Shown here: positions 33,460-46,152 of the stretch, one piece after another | Numbering within the stretch: the stretch's first letter is position 1 | Layout of the letters: each line of letters opens with the position of its first letter | Notes under the pieces: generated by a model | Told to the model about the DNA's origin: nothing | What the model saw: the letters and a program-made list of their open reading frames with translations, nothing else | Database searches by the model: none | Source of the DNA: Meloidogyne chitwoodi | Lineage: Eukaryota; Nematoda; Chromadorea; Rhabditida; Meloidogynidae | Length of the DNA: 64,000 nt | NCBI GenBank assembly: GCA_015183035.1 | Contig: JACZZP010000014.1 | Location: 248,001-312,000, forward strand | Direction of reading: 5' to 3' | Program-made: the position numbers and the translations under genes

Positions 33460-33705
33460 TATGAGAAAATATGAAAACAGAAAGTCAGAGAAAATAAATT
33501 TAAATATAGTAATTTATTTTAATTTTTAATTTTCTCTTAACTACACTTTTCTCCTCCTCTTCCTCAATAATATTTATAATTGAAATTTTTTATTTAGTCG
33601 ATGAGTAGAAAAAATCAAAATGCCTTGACAGTGATTGCCGAGGTGGAGTCACAATGTGGACTGCCCGTGAGATCCTCTTTCAGGATTCAGCAACTGTTGT
33701 TTTTA
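33460..33705 (+). pseudogene. two-exon C-x4-C motif protein, copy 2
   Basis: YENRKSERKINLNI (about 33460-33513), then after ..TTATTTAG the exon 33598-33705: VDE-stop-KKSKCLDSDCRG, GVTMWTAREILFQDSATVVF, with donor GTAAGT at 33706. Aligns with copy 1 at 3431-3660 in both exons and in intron position. An in-frame TAG after VDE shows decay. Confidence 0.4.
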
Positions 33706-33709
33706 GTAA

Positions 33710-35625
33710 GTATTTTTTAATAAAATATTTAACTCAAACAAATAAATTTTAATAATATTTATTTTTAATATTTATTTTTATTTTAATATAAAGTATAATA
33801 TATATATATTTATTGGACTGGTTGGGAGTTTATATATGGACAATTTTATTACAAAAACTTATATAAAAACTAAAATTTTATTATTTTATGATTTATTAAT
33901 AAATTTTAAATTTACAGTTATTTTTTATGGGGAGGAAAAGAGCAATATTTTGTGTTATTTAAATATAGATTAGCAGGTTTCTCTTGAAATTTGTTGTATT
34001 TACAATTTAATAAATTAAATGAATTTTAATATCAGTCATATTAATATAAATAATTATCTAAAAAAATCAAATTAGCAACATTTGAAAAAAAATAATTTTG
34101 TATTAACATAATTATAATTTTTAAATGTTATATAATTCAATAAAAGCTAGTTTAGATAATCTTATAAATGTAAGATGTTTAAATAAGGTATGATTTGAAG
34201 GAGGATGTGATCTAAACTTATATTAAAAGTAAAGTTATCCAAATCTATTTCCTCGAAAGTACATTTAATATTTTCAATAAATAATATCGAATAACTTTCA
34301 ATTCTTTGACATTTTGAGGCTTTCTTGTTAATTTTATAATCTTGCTTCTCTTCCAACTTTCTTGGTATTTACAAAAAAAACATGAAATAAAAAAACAACC
34401 TTTTTTCGCTCTTCTTTTTTATTTGTCTAAAATAAAATGATTAACTTGTGAAAAAAAAAGATAAAAATTAAAAATTTTTTTATAAAAATTAAAAATTTTT
34501 TTATAAAAATTAATAATTTTTTATAAATTAATTAATAACAAAATTTTAAAATTTTATTTTTATTAACACGAACAACAGTTAAATTGTAAGCGATATAATT
34601 TCTTACTTTTACAATGATAATTTTTTTCAATTTAATATTTTTTACTTTTAAAATCTTATTTATTGTTAGTTTGCTTTTCATTATCAAATATTGCAATTTC
34701 TCAAATAATTGAAAATACAGAAGGAAATTATACTCGACAACTTACTAGTATGAAATTTAGTAAAACTTGGGGATGTTTATATATGAATTTCTCGATTGGA
34801 ATACATCTTTTAGAGGTGGCACTTCAAATTCCATAATTTTTTTGTAAACATAATTAATCTGATTTAGTTTATTTTACATTATTAGTATTGAATAATTTTT
34901 TATAATTATATTTAAATAATAAATAATTAATTTATAAATTGTACTTATAAAATTCTAACTTGATTTTTAAAGTTTACGTATTGATTTCCATATTTAATTT
35001 TCAAATAGAGGAGAGAAAATTAAGAATCGTTATATACGAATTGAGGGAGAATAAAATCTATTATAAATTAAATATTTCCTCTTACATGTCATGTTCCACA
35101 TAATTATGTACCCTTAAAATGTTTTGTCATTAGAGATCCTTAAAAATAAAAAAACAAGTTTATTCTAATATTTTACCTTTTGACAAAAATTGCAGACATA
35201 AAGAATAATCCATCTAAATGGCTATAAATATGTTGCAAAAAATTTTTTGCTAACAATTTCTCGACATAATTGACATTTTACACCATGAGAGTTTTTTTAA
35301 ATGTTATGCCTGAAGTCATTATTTTCTAATAATGAAATTAAATAATATTAATTAATTCAATGTAAAAATAAATGATGTTTATAGTCTAAACTCGAGATGA
35401 GGAATATATTAAATCCTCAGTAATTTATAATGTTCTACTATTGCATAAAACTTAGTTTCTGATTTCTTTATAATAGAATCTTTCTTTCCCAATCTTTTAA
35501 CAGTTCTTTACTATTTTAATAATTATACTTAATGAACAATATAAAATAATTAAATATAAATTATAATATATTATTTTTTTATTTTATTATAAAAATTATT
35601 AATAAATATTTTTAATCATTTTTAA
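33710..35625. other. A+T-rich spacer
   Basis: Holds an A/T tandem (TTAAAAATTTTTTTATAAAAA, three units at 34465-34530) and family A debris at 34795-34900. The minus frame 34162-34356 starts at TTG and is balanced (DYKINKKASKCQRIESYSIL), so an exon is possible, but I have no splice or family support. Confidence 0.4.
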
Positions 35626-35629
35626 ATTA

Positions 35630-35850
35630 ATATTTTATTATTAACTTGTCATCCTGTCGATATTTGATAATATTTGTCCTGACCATTACAATAATTTAAA
35701 TTTTTAATTCTTTTAATAAACTTCTTTATTTCTCCTCAATCTGAAGATATCATTATTTTATAGTCAGCAAATACCATAGCTTTTAAACACATTTTGTTAG
35801 TTTCATCAAAGATTGGTAAATTTTTTTTAATAAATTTAATAATTTAAATA
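35630..35850 (-). pseudogene. decayed fragment, family E copy 1
   Basis: Minus strand: LPIFDETNKMCLKAMVFADY, KIMISSD, stop, GEIKKFIKRI. Matches family E copy 2 at 40865-41065. It is followed (lower coordinates excluded) by family D repeat at 35905-36230. No domain recognised. Confidence 0.4.
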
Positions 35851-35904
35851 ATTAATTAAATTATTTATTAATCATAAATAACATTTTATTGTAAGCCTTG
35901 TAGA

Positions 35905-36230
35905 CTCATTTACTAATTAAATGTTAATAAATTTAATAATATATGTATAAATAATAATTAATAATATTAAATAATTAAATATTTATTATAAAACAAATTC
36001 TAGTATTTTTAGATAAAATTTATTTTTAATTTCTATATAATTAAATGTGATATTCCCAGGTCGTGGCACCAATTTTATGTTGCCTAATAATAAAAAAATT
36101 CTATTTTATTAAATCAAATGTATAAATTAATAATATTTTTAATAAAAACATGCTTTCCAAGTTTATCTTTTTTCGTATATTTTCCAGACTGAACAAAATT
36201 TTTAAAATTAGCTTCTATGCTTCAAACTGT
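35905..36230. repeat. dispersed repeat family D, copy 2
   Basis: Same order of blocks as 32310-32640, including CCCAGGTCGTGGCACCAATT and ACATGCTTTCCA. Confidence 0.65.
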
Positions 36231-36449
36231 CGAAACAGCAAATAAGTTTCGAATAGAAATAAAACTTTATTATAATATTTATCAGGAATAATTAATTAAA
36301 TACAATTAAAGTTGTTTATTTATTGCAAATAAAGAATTATAGCAAAAAATGAATAATAAGTGAATTGGTTTTTTTTAAACTTTTGTTTTCGAACTTCTTG
36401 GTCAAAAAGATGTTATATAACATAATTAAGATATTCTCAAAGTTTTATA

Positions 36450-36605
36450 CAAAAATATTCACGGTAACATTATGCTTAATAATTTGATGTACGTTTCTTT
36501 CTAGGTATATAATTTTTTGCTTGGATTCCGTGAAAAAGCTGTTCGAACTGTTTTTAAAACTGTGATTTAATTTTTGCAATACTCTATTTTATTTTTGTTT
36601 TTTTT
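36450..36605 (-). pseudogene. decayed coding fragment, IENC-ITVLK family copy 2
   Basis: Minus strand: IEYCKN-stop-ITVLKTVRTAF, SRNPSKKLYT, stop, KETYIKLLSIM. In-frame match to 10735-10905. Confidence 0.35.
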
Positions 36606-36984
36606 ATTTTAATTTTTAATTAAAAAATTAATTTTTTTAATTCTGTTGAATAATTTATTAAATTCTGAAATATTTCATTGTAACAATTTTAAACATTTTA
36701 ATTCGCCTATTTACTAATAAATTTTATTTTATTGATATGAAAAATAATTATTTTATTTAAATATTAATTTGTTATTTTGAAAATTAAAATTTTTTATTAA
36801 AATCAGAATAATTTTAATTATTGTAGTTTATTATAGGTATTATCAGCTTATTGTTAGATTGTTCATAGCATCTATTTTCATAATTAATTCGATCGATATA
36901 CAAATATAAATTCTTTTATTTTTAATTAAAATTAATATTTAAATTAATTTATTTTATTAATGAAGTCTTGTAATACTACAAGAA

Positions 36985-37140
36985 ACATCCATGCTCCTAT
37001 TTACTTCAAGGTAGATGAGAATTTCTTTTGCATTAATTAAGTTGAATGTTGGGGGAATTTATAAAATATTCTTCTAAATAATTTAATCCAATTTCTGCTC
37101 GCTGGTCATTTTTCAATTAATTTCCCAACATATTTAAATT
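36985..37140 (-). pseudogene. possible LINE endonuclease fragment
   Basis: Minus strand: KILILGNLNMLGN, stop, LKNDQRAEIGLNYLEEYFIN. The ILG-(D/N)-(F/L)-N motif followed by a G-N-x-x-LxE(Y/F) segment resembles the APE-type endonuclease of non-LTR retrotransposons. Short and stop-containing. The flanks 36610-36980 and 37145-38300 show no gene. Confidence 0.28.
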
Positions 37141-38303
37141 ACCCAATATGAGTATCTTTTGTTAAAATTAAATTATTTTATATATAAAATTAATTATTTT
37201 TGTACATTTTAGTAAAATAAAAGCCAAGTTGAATTTAATAATAATTAATTTAATTTACGATTTTAAATTTATTTTTTTTAAATGTTTATTTAAAAATGTT
37301 ATAATAGATGCTGTCTCCAGGTATTATTTTGTCTTTTTCAAACAAATGTTGAAAGTTTAAATAAAAAATTTTTTTATTATTGAATACTTTGTAGTACGTA
37401 TTCATATTTCTTGTTGTGTTCATAAACATAAAATTAAATTATCCAATTTACGAATTTATAATCAAATGAAAAATTGAATAACAAAAAATATATTATTATT
37501 TTAAATTAAATTATTATACTTATATCCACACAAAATTAAAAAAAAATATTATTTATTTATTTAAATTAACTAATTAGTTTATTAATTAATTAGATTATTT
37601 ATTTATTTTTTTATCCTTTTTGTTTTGATGAAAAAATTTTTTTTTTTGAGTTGCAATTTATATATTTATTTTTAGTTTTATATTATAAAGAGTATTAATT
37701 TATCAGTTTTAATAATTTATAATATACTTAAAATAATTAAATATAAATTAATTAAAATTATTTTAAAATATTTATTTATTTAAAAAATATATTAAAATAA
37801 ATTTAATATTTTATTATTATTAACTTGGAATTTCTTTCTTCATATGATTGGCAAAATTTAATAATTTAAATTTTTAATTTTATTACTAAACTTCTTTTTT
37901 TTTCTTCTTCTTCTTATTATTTTATTTGCTTTAATTATCCTTAAAGACCATAACATTGAGATTCATAAAATATTATTAAATAAATAGTTAAACTAAAATT
38001 GAGCATTTAATGTTGTTTATATAAGCTAGATCTTCGTAAAGGTTCAATTTTTAATTTCCTTGAAGTTTTTTATAATTAATTAAAAGTCTCATCAAAATAA
38101 ATTATTCCACCGTTCGTTATATTTATTTTAAAATATTATCAGAATAATAATAAAATAAATATTATTATTTTATTTATAAAAATTGTTTTAATATTATATT
38201 AAATTAATTTAATAATTTATATTTATTTTTCCATTTTTATTATATTAAATAATAATAATATGTAAATATGCACGACGAATTCATTCTTAAAAATTATCTT
38301 CTT

Positions 38304-38740
38304 TTAGTCATTAACGACGTTTTACGCTTTTTGGATACTGGAGTTTTACTTGAGTCGAGTAGTTTTTTATTTAGTTAATAAATTAAAAATAGTTTTTAAA
38401 ATTAATATTTAATAATATAATAATTAAAATAATTTAAAAATATAATTTGAAATATATGTTGTTTGGTAATTATAGTTGCAATATTATCTTGTAATTTAAA
38501 ATAATAAATTATTTTATTTAAATTAATTTTTAAGTTTGACTTAGGGTTAATTTGGCTCATTATTGCTGAACCGATTGGAATAGTTATTTTTAGAAACATT
38601 TATTAATTTAAATAAAAATATGTTTTTAATCTTAAAAATATATCTCCAGTGCCTGTACTAGCAGAGGATATCGCATTGGCTGCTTTATTTATATAATCAG
38701 CTTTAAAATGTTAAAATAAAATTTAAAAAATATTTTAATA
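38304..38740 (-). pseudogene. unrecognised exon-like pieces
   Basis: Minus strand 38718-38640 after TTTTAAAG: ADYINKAANAISSASTGTGD, IFLRLK. Then ATG 38599: MFLKITIPIGSAIMSQINPK, SNLKINLN... And 38385-38304: KKLLDSSKTPVSKKRKTSLM, TKRR, stop (nuclear-localisation-like). They lie in order on one strand, and each looks coding, but I could not join them in frame. May be one small gene or a relic. Confidence 0.3.
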
Positions 38741-39099
38741 ATTTTATAAATTTGTTTTAGAATAAAATATTTTAAAATGTTTAAAGAATTATTATTCTAA
38801 AAATATTTAATATTTTTATTTAAATAATAAATATTAATTGTTAATTCGATATTTATTATAGATAAACCGATTTCTGAATTTTTTGACGTTAGTCACAATA
38901 AACAATAAAAATAATGTAAAATAAAGAAATTAAATAAAATATATAAGAATATATTTTAATTAAAAAATAAATATATTTTAATAAATCAAAAGTAATTAAA
39001 ATTAAAAACAATTAAAAAATATTAAAATTTATTATTTTGTTTATCTCAAAGGTTTTTCAGAATAAACTTGTTTGATTATATTAAAATAAAAATTAAATA

Positions 39100-39265
39100 T
39101 TTATTAAAATTAATAGTTCGCTAATAATGATTGCGTCAATTCTTTGGTTGTGCCACTCATTACTTTGAATTTTGGTTTGCTATTATTCCACAAAGATTCA
39201 ATCGGATTTGTTCATATTCCATTACATTGATTTTGACAAATGTTGGTTTAAACATTTTAGTTATT
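39100..39265 (-). pseudogene. second Merlin/ISXO2 transposase relic
   Basis: Minus strand: NICQNQCNGI-stop-TNPIESLWNN, SKPKFKVMSGTTKELTQSLL, ANY, stop. It matches the catalytic-Glu region of the transposase at 23.5-24.76 kb (TNHVENYWKN-x-K-x-KFK-x-MSGT-x-(R/K)EL). Divergent, so a different subfamily; only the C-terminal part remains. Flanks 38760-39090 and 39270-40090 show no further gene. Confidence 0.6.
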
Positions 39266-40095
39266 TAAATTAAATAATTAATTAAATAAAGGAATATTTA
39301 ATATTATTTTTCTAATAAATAAATTATATAATTTTATTTTTTACTTTAAAAATTGTTAAAAAATATTTTTTGTTTAAAAGGTTAGTTACTTTAATTATAT
39401 TATTTATATATTAAATATAATTTATTAAAATTGTGAGTTTTTCGAATGAAAAAATTAATAAAAACAAAAATAATTTTGTAATAATAAATGAAGCAAAAAA
39501 TAATAAATTTTATTAATAAATAAATAATTTTAAAAAATAATTTTTTTAATTATTTATTTAAGTATTTAATTAAAAATATTTAATTAAAAAAATATAAAAT
39601 CGAATTATCTAATCGTTGAAATTTAAATATTTTTATTTAAATCTTTGATCTGTCACTACATTTCCTAAAAATAGGATCCTGGCCATTATATTAAAAATAT
39701 TTTTTTTAATAAATTATTTGAATTTATTTATTGTTTATTTATATTTTATTATTAAATAGTTATATTTATATATTATTTTATAAATAAAGTATTAATTACG
39801 TTATTTTTAAAAGTTTTGATTCTTTCAATAGTTATAGATAGATTCACAATTTCTATTAACTTAAAAAATATTTAAAATTATTTAAACATTTATATTTAAA
39901 ATTTAAATATTTTATTAGCTTTTAAATATTATAACATTATATAATTATCATTAAATATTAAATTATTAATTTATTTAAATTTTTAATTGTTCTTTTAAAC
40001 CAAATCTATTGTTTTTCGGCTATTTCGACACATTAAATAATATATTTTTTAATTATTAAATTAATTATGTTGAATAATAAAAGTTTTCAATGGAT

Positions 40096-40197
40096 TTAAT
40101 GGACACAGTTGATCTTCTTTTTCTTAGATTCTCCAAACAAAAAGCACTCTGCAACCATTACAAAAGGAATAAATGAAATAAAGGTCGTATTAATCAT
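40096..40197 (-). CDS. small reading frame with signal-peptide-like start
   Basis: ATG 40197: MINTTFISFIPFVMVAECFL then FGESKKKKINCVH and stop (33 codons). Hydrophobic core followed by a charged stretch fits a secretory leader on a first exon, with the true continuation possibly across an intron. No family recognised. Confidence 0.25.
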   Translation of the reverse strand: MINTTFISFIPFVMVAECFLFGESKKKKINCVH

Positions 40198-40864
40198 TAT
40201 TTTATTTAAAACTTTAATATTATATTTTATTAAAAAATTTAATTAATTTTATAAATTGTTTTAGTCATTTTCTATTGCAATTCAGACATATTTAAATTGA
40301 GTAATGGGGAATTGTATATTTTAATTTTATTTATTAATTTTTATAATTAAAAGTTTATCTCACCTTTATAATCGTTAAATAATTAATAAATATTTATTTA
40401 ATAAATTTCACTAACATTTTAAAATTTATTTAAATAATTATCTTTAAATCAGTGGCTGATGCTATAAACTTATGTATTTCATCTTCCTTCAGTCCAATAC
40501 CGGACATTTATCTAATCGAAATAATATATATCATTTATATAATTAATATTTATTATTTAATTTATTTAATAATATTTTATATTTTTATTTTAAAATATTT
40601 TATTGTTGACCAAGAAGTGTAGAAATTTTAAATTGCTATTAAATACCTGAACAATCTCTTCACAAAATAAAATAATTATTTAAATTAATAATTAAATTAT
40701 AATTTAGCATTAAGTGTAAAATTATTACTGTCTGTCTTTGCAGATTTAAATATAAAATTTTATTTTATTTTTTATTTAATTAATGTTAAATATTTTTGAA
40801 AAAACTATTAGTAATAGAAAAATACAGCCTTTTTTTTTTAATCATTTTTAAATTAATATTTTAT

Positions 40865-41065
40865 TATTAACTTGTCATCCTTTCGATATGTGAAAATAGT
40901 TGTTCAGGTCATTAAAATTATTTTAATTCTATTAATAAACTTTATATTTCTCCTCATTCTGAATATATAATTATTTTCATAGTCAGCAAATATCATAGCT
41001 TTTAATATCATATAAAATTGTTGTCTGTCATCTTCGTCAAATATTGGTAAATTTTGTTAAATAAA
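40865..41065 (-). pseudogene. decayed fragment, family E copy 2
   Basis: Minus strand: NLPIFDEDDRQQFYMILKAM, IFADYENNYIFRMRRNIKFI, NRIKIILMT, stop. Uninterrupted for about 49 codons and better preserved than the copy at 35.6-35.85 kb. No domain recognised. Confidence 0.42.
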
Positions 41066-41263
41066 TTTAATAATTAAATAATTAATTAAATTATTTATTA
41101 ATCATAAATAACATTTTATTGTAAACTTTGTAGACATCATTTACTAAAGAGATGTTAATAAAGTTGAACAAAATAGTTGAACTGAAAGGAGAATCATTGC
41201 TCTTAAGACACAAAAGACTTTCTTTTTCAATTTGTTGATTAACTAAGTTGCCCTTTTTACGTG

Positions 41264-41473
41264 ATGACAGTATTAAAAATGACTCAAAATAAATTAGCTA
41301 ATTCTTCATTTAGTTCATCCACTAATATCTCAATTTCTGTATTTTTATATAATACTACTGTAGCATTATTGGCTACAATTCTGTTTTTGAAATTAAAAGA
41401 AGATGAATGTCCAAAATATAAACAGTCAGTTATATTGTTATTAAATGAAGCACAAAATGAAGAAGAAAAATAA
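41264..41473 (+). CDS. hypothetical 69-residue reading frame
   Basis: ATG 41264. Ser/Thr/Asn-rich start, a hydrophobic segment (VFLYNTTVALLATILFL), then an acidic C-terminus (LNEAQNEEEK). The preceding bases 41165-41245 hold another frame, IVELKGESLLLRHKRLSFSI. Could be a small membrane protein or an exon of a decayed gene. Confidence 0.27.
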   Translation: MTVLKMTQNKLANSSFSSSTNISISVFLYNTTVALLATILFLKLKEDECPKYKQSVILLLNEAQNEEEK

Positions 41474-41479
41474 AAATCT

Positions 41480-43615
41480 TAAAAATAAGTAATAAATAAA
41501 TAAATATATCTCCATAATAATTAGATTTTAATTTTTAAAATCATTATTTTTCATAACAATTTATTTTATTTTAAAAACCAAAGGAGATGGGCATTTTTAA
41601 TTAATAAATAATAATTTAAATTTAAATATTTTATTTATTTAAAATTTCTTTTTAATAACAATAATTCTTATTTTTTAATGTTCCTCTTTCACCTGTTTTT
41701 AAAATTATATTAATTAGTGGGAAAATAATTAAAAATTGACTTGTCAATTATTTTGTTATAAATTTGAAGCACAATTATCAATCATTATTTAATTAATTTT
41801 TATTGCCATTCAAAAGTATTTAAAATGGGTATTGTAACTTGTAATATTATATTAATTTAAATTTTATTTAATATTATTTTTGTTAATTTTATATTTCTTC
41901 ATATTTAAAAAATTATTTATTATTTTTATTTAATATTGTACCCTGTAGATTTCCTCTGCGTACTACACCGATGAACATCTCTTAAGATGAATTTTAATGA
42001 AAATTTTTATTTTAAAAAATATTTAATATTTAATTATTTAAAAAATAAATAATTTAATAAATTTATAACTAATAAAATATTAATTGTTAAATATCTTCTC
42101 TATATCATAAATATTGTTCATATTGCCTTCTCATAATTAAATATTTTGAAGTAATATTACAAGAATTAAATAAATATAAATCTTTAGATAATGGAATACA
42201 CTGAAGAAATATTTAAATATTAAATATTTAATTATTATACTTATTGTAGTAAACATTTGTACCTATTTATTAAATATCATATAATATTTAATTGTTTTTA
42301 TTATTTATTTAAAATAATAATAATTAAATGCATGAGATTTACACGATGACTTCATTTTTAAGTTATTTTATTTTTTATTAATATTTTTTAATTTAAATAT
42401 AATTATTATATAATTTTTTGTTTTATTTATAAAATAATTTATAAATTATATAGTCAGTTTAATTAATTATTTGTAATATAATTTTTAATGAAATTTTGTA
42501 AATATATTATTATTTATTTGAAAAAATTTAATTATTTTTATTTTTTAATTTAATTAATTAAAAGAAAATTTAATTAAAATAAATTTATATTTATTTTTTA
42601 TGTAATTTTAGTTGATTCTTTCGAAGGAATTTTAATTTTTTAAATTAGAAATATTTAAATTATTAAATTTAATTAATGAATTATTGAATGTAGTAATTAG
42701 GAATTTAATTAAAATTTAAATAAAATAAATAAAATTTAATATGTTCATGTTGTCTCATATTTTTAGGACTAAAAAATAAATAAATATTCTAAATAGTGAA
42801 AGTATGTAAATAGATAGGAGAAGAAAAATTAAATGAGAACGCATCATAAACGAAAAATCGATAAAAATGAGAAGAAATAATTATTTTATTTTAGAAGAGA
42901 TGAAAAAGATTTAAAAAAAATAAATAAATTGATTGTGTATTTATGAAGAAGAGTAGATGGACAAAGTTTATTATTTATTATTTGTTCTTTGATTTTTGTC
43001 TTAAGGCAATATTGGCAGTAAATGAATTAATTAAAAAAAAATAAAAATAATGATTATGGGTAGGAATTTTTAGTCAAATGACTTCTTTTTTTGCTACATT
43101 GGTATAATTTAAAAAGTCCAAAAATTGTATTTTGGCTGAACCATTCGTCTTTTTAACAATCAATTAATTTAATTATTTAATTTTTTAAAACTAAATAAAA
43201 TTGCCTAAAATTATTTAAAATTAAAAAAAGTATATAGGTATTTTATTTTAACAGCAGTTAAAATAAAAAATATAATATTCTTTTAATAATTTATTTAAAT
43301 AAAATGACACGTAATGTACACAATATTTAATTTTTTAAATTTTTAATTAACTCATGATTTTTTATTAGTGAATAAATTAAATTTTAAGTTTAAAAAAAAA
43401 TTTTTTAAAGCAGACCTTCACTAAAAAATTTAATTTTTTATTAATTTGTTTGAACAGAATTTAAAATAAAATAATATAAAAGTTAATTTAAATTAAGTAA
43501 TTTTAACACTTTAAATTAAAATATATAAATTTAATTCAACCTGCTTCAAATTTAAAAATTTAATTTTTGTAATTTAATTAATTTAATTTTCAGCAAATTT
43601 TAAAAAAATAATTTA
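41480..43615. other. very A+T-rich spacer
   Basis: No gene, RNA or clear repeat boundary. Upstream of the secreted-protein gene I see no obvious TATA element distinct from the background. Confidence 0.45.
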
Positions 43616-43621
43616 AAAAAA

Positions 43622-43852
43622 ATGTCCAATACAATCAAAATTTGTATTCTTTTCTATATATTTTCATCAATATTATTATTTAATTATATAGAAAGCAAAG
43701 ATCTTTGCAAAGATTCCAAGAATGGTAAAAGTTGTACCAAAACATCAACACGTAGGATTGCCTGTACATGTGATCCTAAAAACCCTAGTACTTGCTGCAG
43801 TGGTATTTGTCAGCCAAATTTTAATAACCCTAAAGATGGGAATTGTATTTAA
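43622..43852 (+). CDS. small secreted cysteine-rich protein
   Basis: 76 codons from ATG 43622 to TAA. Residues about 7-23 form a hydrophobic leader (CILFYIFSSILLFNYIES) with likely cleavage near residue 25. The mature part has eight cysteines: C-x8-C-x9-C-x-C-x7-CC-x3-C-x11-C. This disulfide-rich layout is typical of small secreted proteins (defence peptides, inhibitors or host-interaction effectors), but I do not recognise the family and assign no activity. Single exon as read; it could have further exons. The ATG is preceded by A-rich sequence. Composition is much less A+T-biased in the Cys-rich half, which supports real coding. Confidence 0.62.
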   Translation: MSNTIKICILFYIFSSILLFNYIESKDLCKDSKNGKSCTKTSTRRIACTCDPKNPSTCCSGICQPNFNNPKDGNCI

Positions 43853-43859
43853 AATGAGA

Positions 43860-44145
43860 TTTTATAATATAATTTTAATTTTCTTTTTTTCCTAAATTCT
43901 ATTAAATAACTTTAGATATTGTGAATTGAATGTTAATTTAATATTTATTGTCTATAAATATCTTTTAATTTTATCAATCTGTTTTTCAATTCTTTAATTA
44001 AAATATTTTTTAAAAGAATAAAAATATAATTGTTTTTAATTATATAAAAAATTTAAAAATAGTCAAGAATAGAATTAAACAAAAATTATTTATAATTTAA
44101 TATATAAGGCAAAAATATAGCAAATTGCTCTTTAATCTTAGATGA
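43860..44145. other. A+T-rich downstream region
   Basis: No gene. AATAAA occurs at 44017, but polyadenylation use is unknown. Confidence 0.35.
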
Positions 44146-44153
44146 GTTACAAT

Positions 44154-44332
44154 CAGCGATGCAAAAGTTCCAGTTCCGGAACTATGGAACTGGTTGATTA
44201 TTGGAACTGGAACTTGTTCCGGAACTAGTTCCTCACCCCACAATAGTTCCAGAACTGGAACTATGAAAATTAAAAACGCAGTTACGGAAATGGAACTATT
44301 TCCCTGGAAATTTTTGAACTTTTGCATCACTG
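44154..44332. mobile_element. 179-bp hAT-type MITE
   Basis: Ends CAGCGATGCAAAAGTTC and the inverted GAACTTTTGCATCACTG; perfect 8-bp duplications GTTACAAT at 44146-44153 and 44333-44340. The interior is GGAACT/AGTTCC repeats. The minus frame 44097-44330 spans it and is an artefact of the repeats. Confidence 0.92.
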
Positions 44333-44344
44333 GTTACAATGTTG

Positions 44345-46150
44345 TGTCTTAATTATTGTTGTGACTTAAGACTGTCCGAAATGTTTGTAGTCAAAAAACA
44401 AAGTAAAAGGTTTATCACAGAGCAATAACAATAAATAGAAGGTAGAGAATAGGTAGAAGTGTTGACTGACGAGAATTAACTCAAAGACTGGTTAAGTGCT
44501 TATATAGTATTTTGTACTAGACTGTTAAAGATGTCTATAAAAGACTACCATTTACATAAAAATTACAGGTATAGACAAAATCAGAAAATAAAATAAATAC
44601 AAAAGAAAAAAGGCTCAAAAATTTAAAGAAATTTCAAAATAAAAATTAATTAAATAAAAAAATTTAAACAATTAATAAATATTAAAAAAATTTAAATTTA
44701 TTTTTATTACGCAATTTTATTATTTTATTTTCTTTCATTTATGCGCATTTATTTTAATTATTTTTGTGGCCGTTCAAACAAACTTTTTTATTTATTAATT
44801 AAAAATAGAAGAAAGAGAAGGGAAGGGATTGATTGCAATTTTAGCGTTAATTATTAATTAATTTTTATTTTTTAATTATTTCCCTTTATTTCTATTGTTT
44901 CATACAAACATAAAAATTAATTATTTTATTTTTTAATTTTATATATTTCTCAATTTAGAATAAAAATATCCATTCTTTGGTACTTTTATTAGGCCTTTTA
45001 TTTTTTAATTACACTTTTCTTTTAGAATATAAATATTATAGTGTATTCGAGAGATCGAACTGAGTCGAATGAGACCAAAATTAACAAATTTTGTTTAAAT
45101 TAAACAAAGTTATGAATTATTGAATATAAGGAGCAGCATGGGTAATCAGCTAGATTCAATCGTTCATAACTATTTTCATTTAAAACCAAATTTAGATATT
45201 TAAGTCTCATTCGAAAGAGCTTTATGAGCTCTTTCGAATGATTTATCATTTGTACATTTTTAAAGAAAATTTTAATTTAATTTAAAAAAATAAGAGACCT
45301 AAATTATATAAATATCCACAGTTTATAAGGTTTTTCCGTTTAAATTTATTAAAAAATTAATAAATTTAAATGATGATAACATTTTTAAATTTTATTTTTA
45401 TTGATTTGGTATTTTCTTAAAACTTTTTTTTTTAATGTTGCTCATAAAAAAAGTTAATGGGAAATAAATAATATTAGTAAACATTTATATTTTTTTATTA
45501 AATTATTTGATTTATTAATTAATTATTTTAAATTAAAAAAAATTTTATTTATTTTTTTTAATTTTTAAAATAAATTAAAAATAAGAATTTTAATTAATTT
45601 TTAATATTCAATATTTTTTAATTTTTAAAATTATTTTTTAAATTTTCCTTTATTTTTAAATTTTAAAATATTAATTAATTATTTTAAATTTCAAAAATAA
45701 TTAACTTCACTTTATATTTTTTAAAAATAAGAATAAATTAATTCCTTCCGATAATATGACAAAATTAGTTTTATAAAATTGCTCAAATTGTTTAGAGGAT
45801 TTTAGAAGGAAAAATAAATATTTTTTTTTTAATTCCTCTTTTGTTAACAAAAATAATATTTTTATAAAAAATTTTAATTTTTTAAATTTATTTTGAAACG
45901 TTTAAAAATATAAAAAATACAAAAAAGATGAAAATTTTACTTTTTTATTTTTTAAAATATAAAATGATGTCAAAATAAATTGGAAAATTACATTAAATAA
46001 AAATAAAATTTTATTAATTATTTTTAATTTATTTTTTTTTAATTATTTAAAATAATTTTAAAATCAAATTTATTTTATTATAATTTTATTTATTTTTTAA
46101 ATTAATTATTTAATTATTTTATTATTAAAAGCGAATATTATTTAACAAAA
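44345..46150. other. spacer upstream of the ATPase gene
   Basis: Very A+T-rich apart from 44345-44520 and the hairpin unit at 45207. No further gene seen. Promoter elements of the ATPase gene cannot be told from background. Confidence 0.4.
45207..45241. repeat. perfect 15-bp hairpin, ATTCGAAAGAGC family
   Basis: TCATTCGAAAGAGCT and its exact inverse separated by TTATG. The same core appears in the AspRS-intron foldback (62158, 62313, 62685). A similar GAGCTCGTTCGAATGAGC lies in the RPA-gene foldback (about 56009). The surrounding 45050-45245 looks like a small member of that element group. Confidence 0.8.
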
Positions 46151-46152
46151 AA

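Noticed and set aside
44097..44330. 77-codon minus ORF
   Set aside because: Spans the GGAACT-repeat hAT MITE; no protein similarity.
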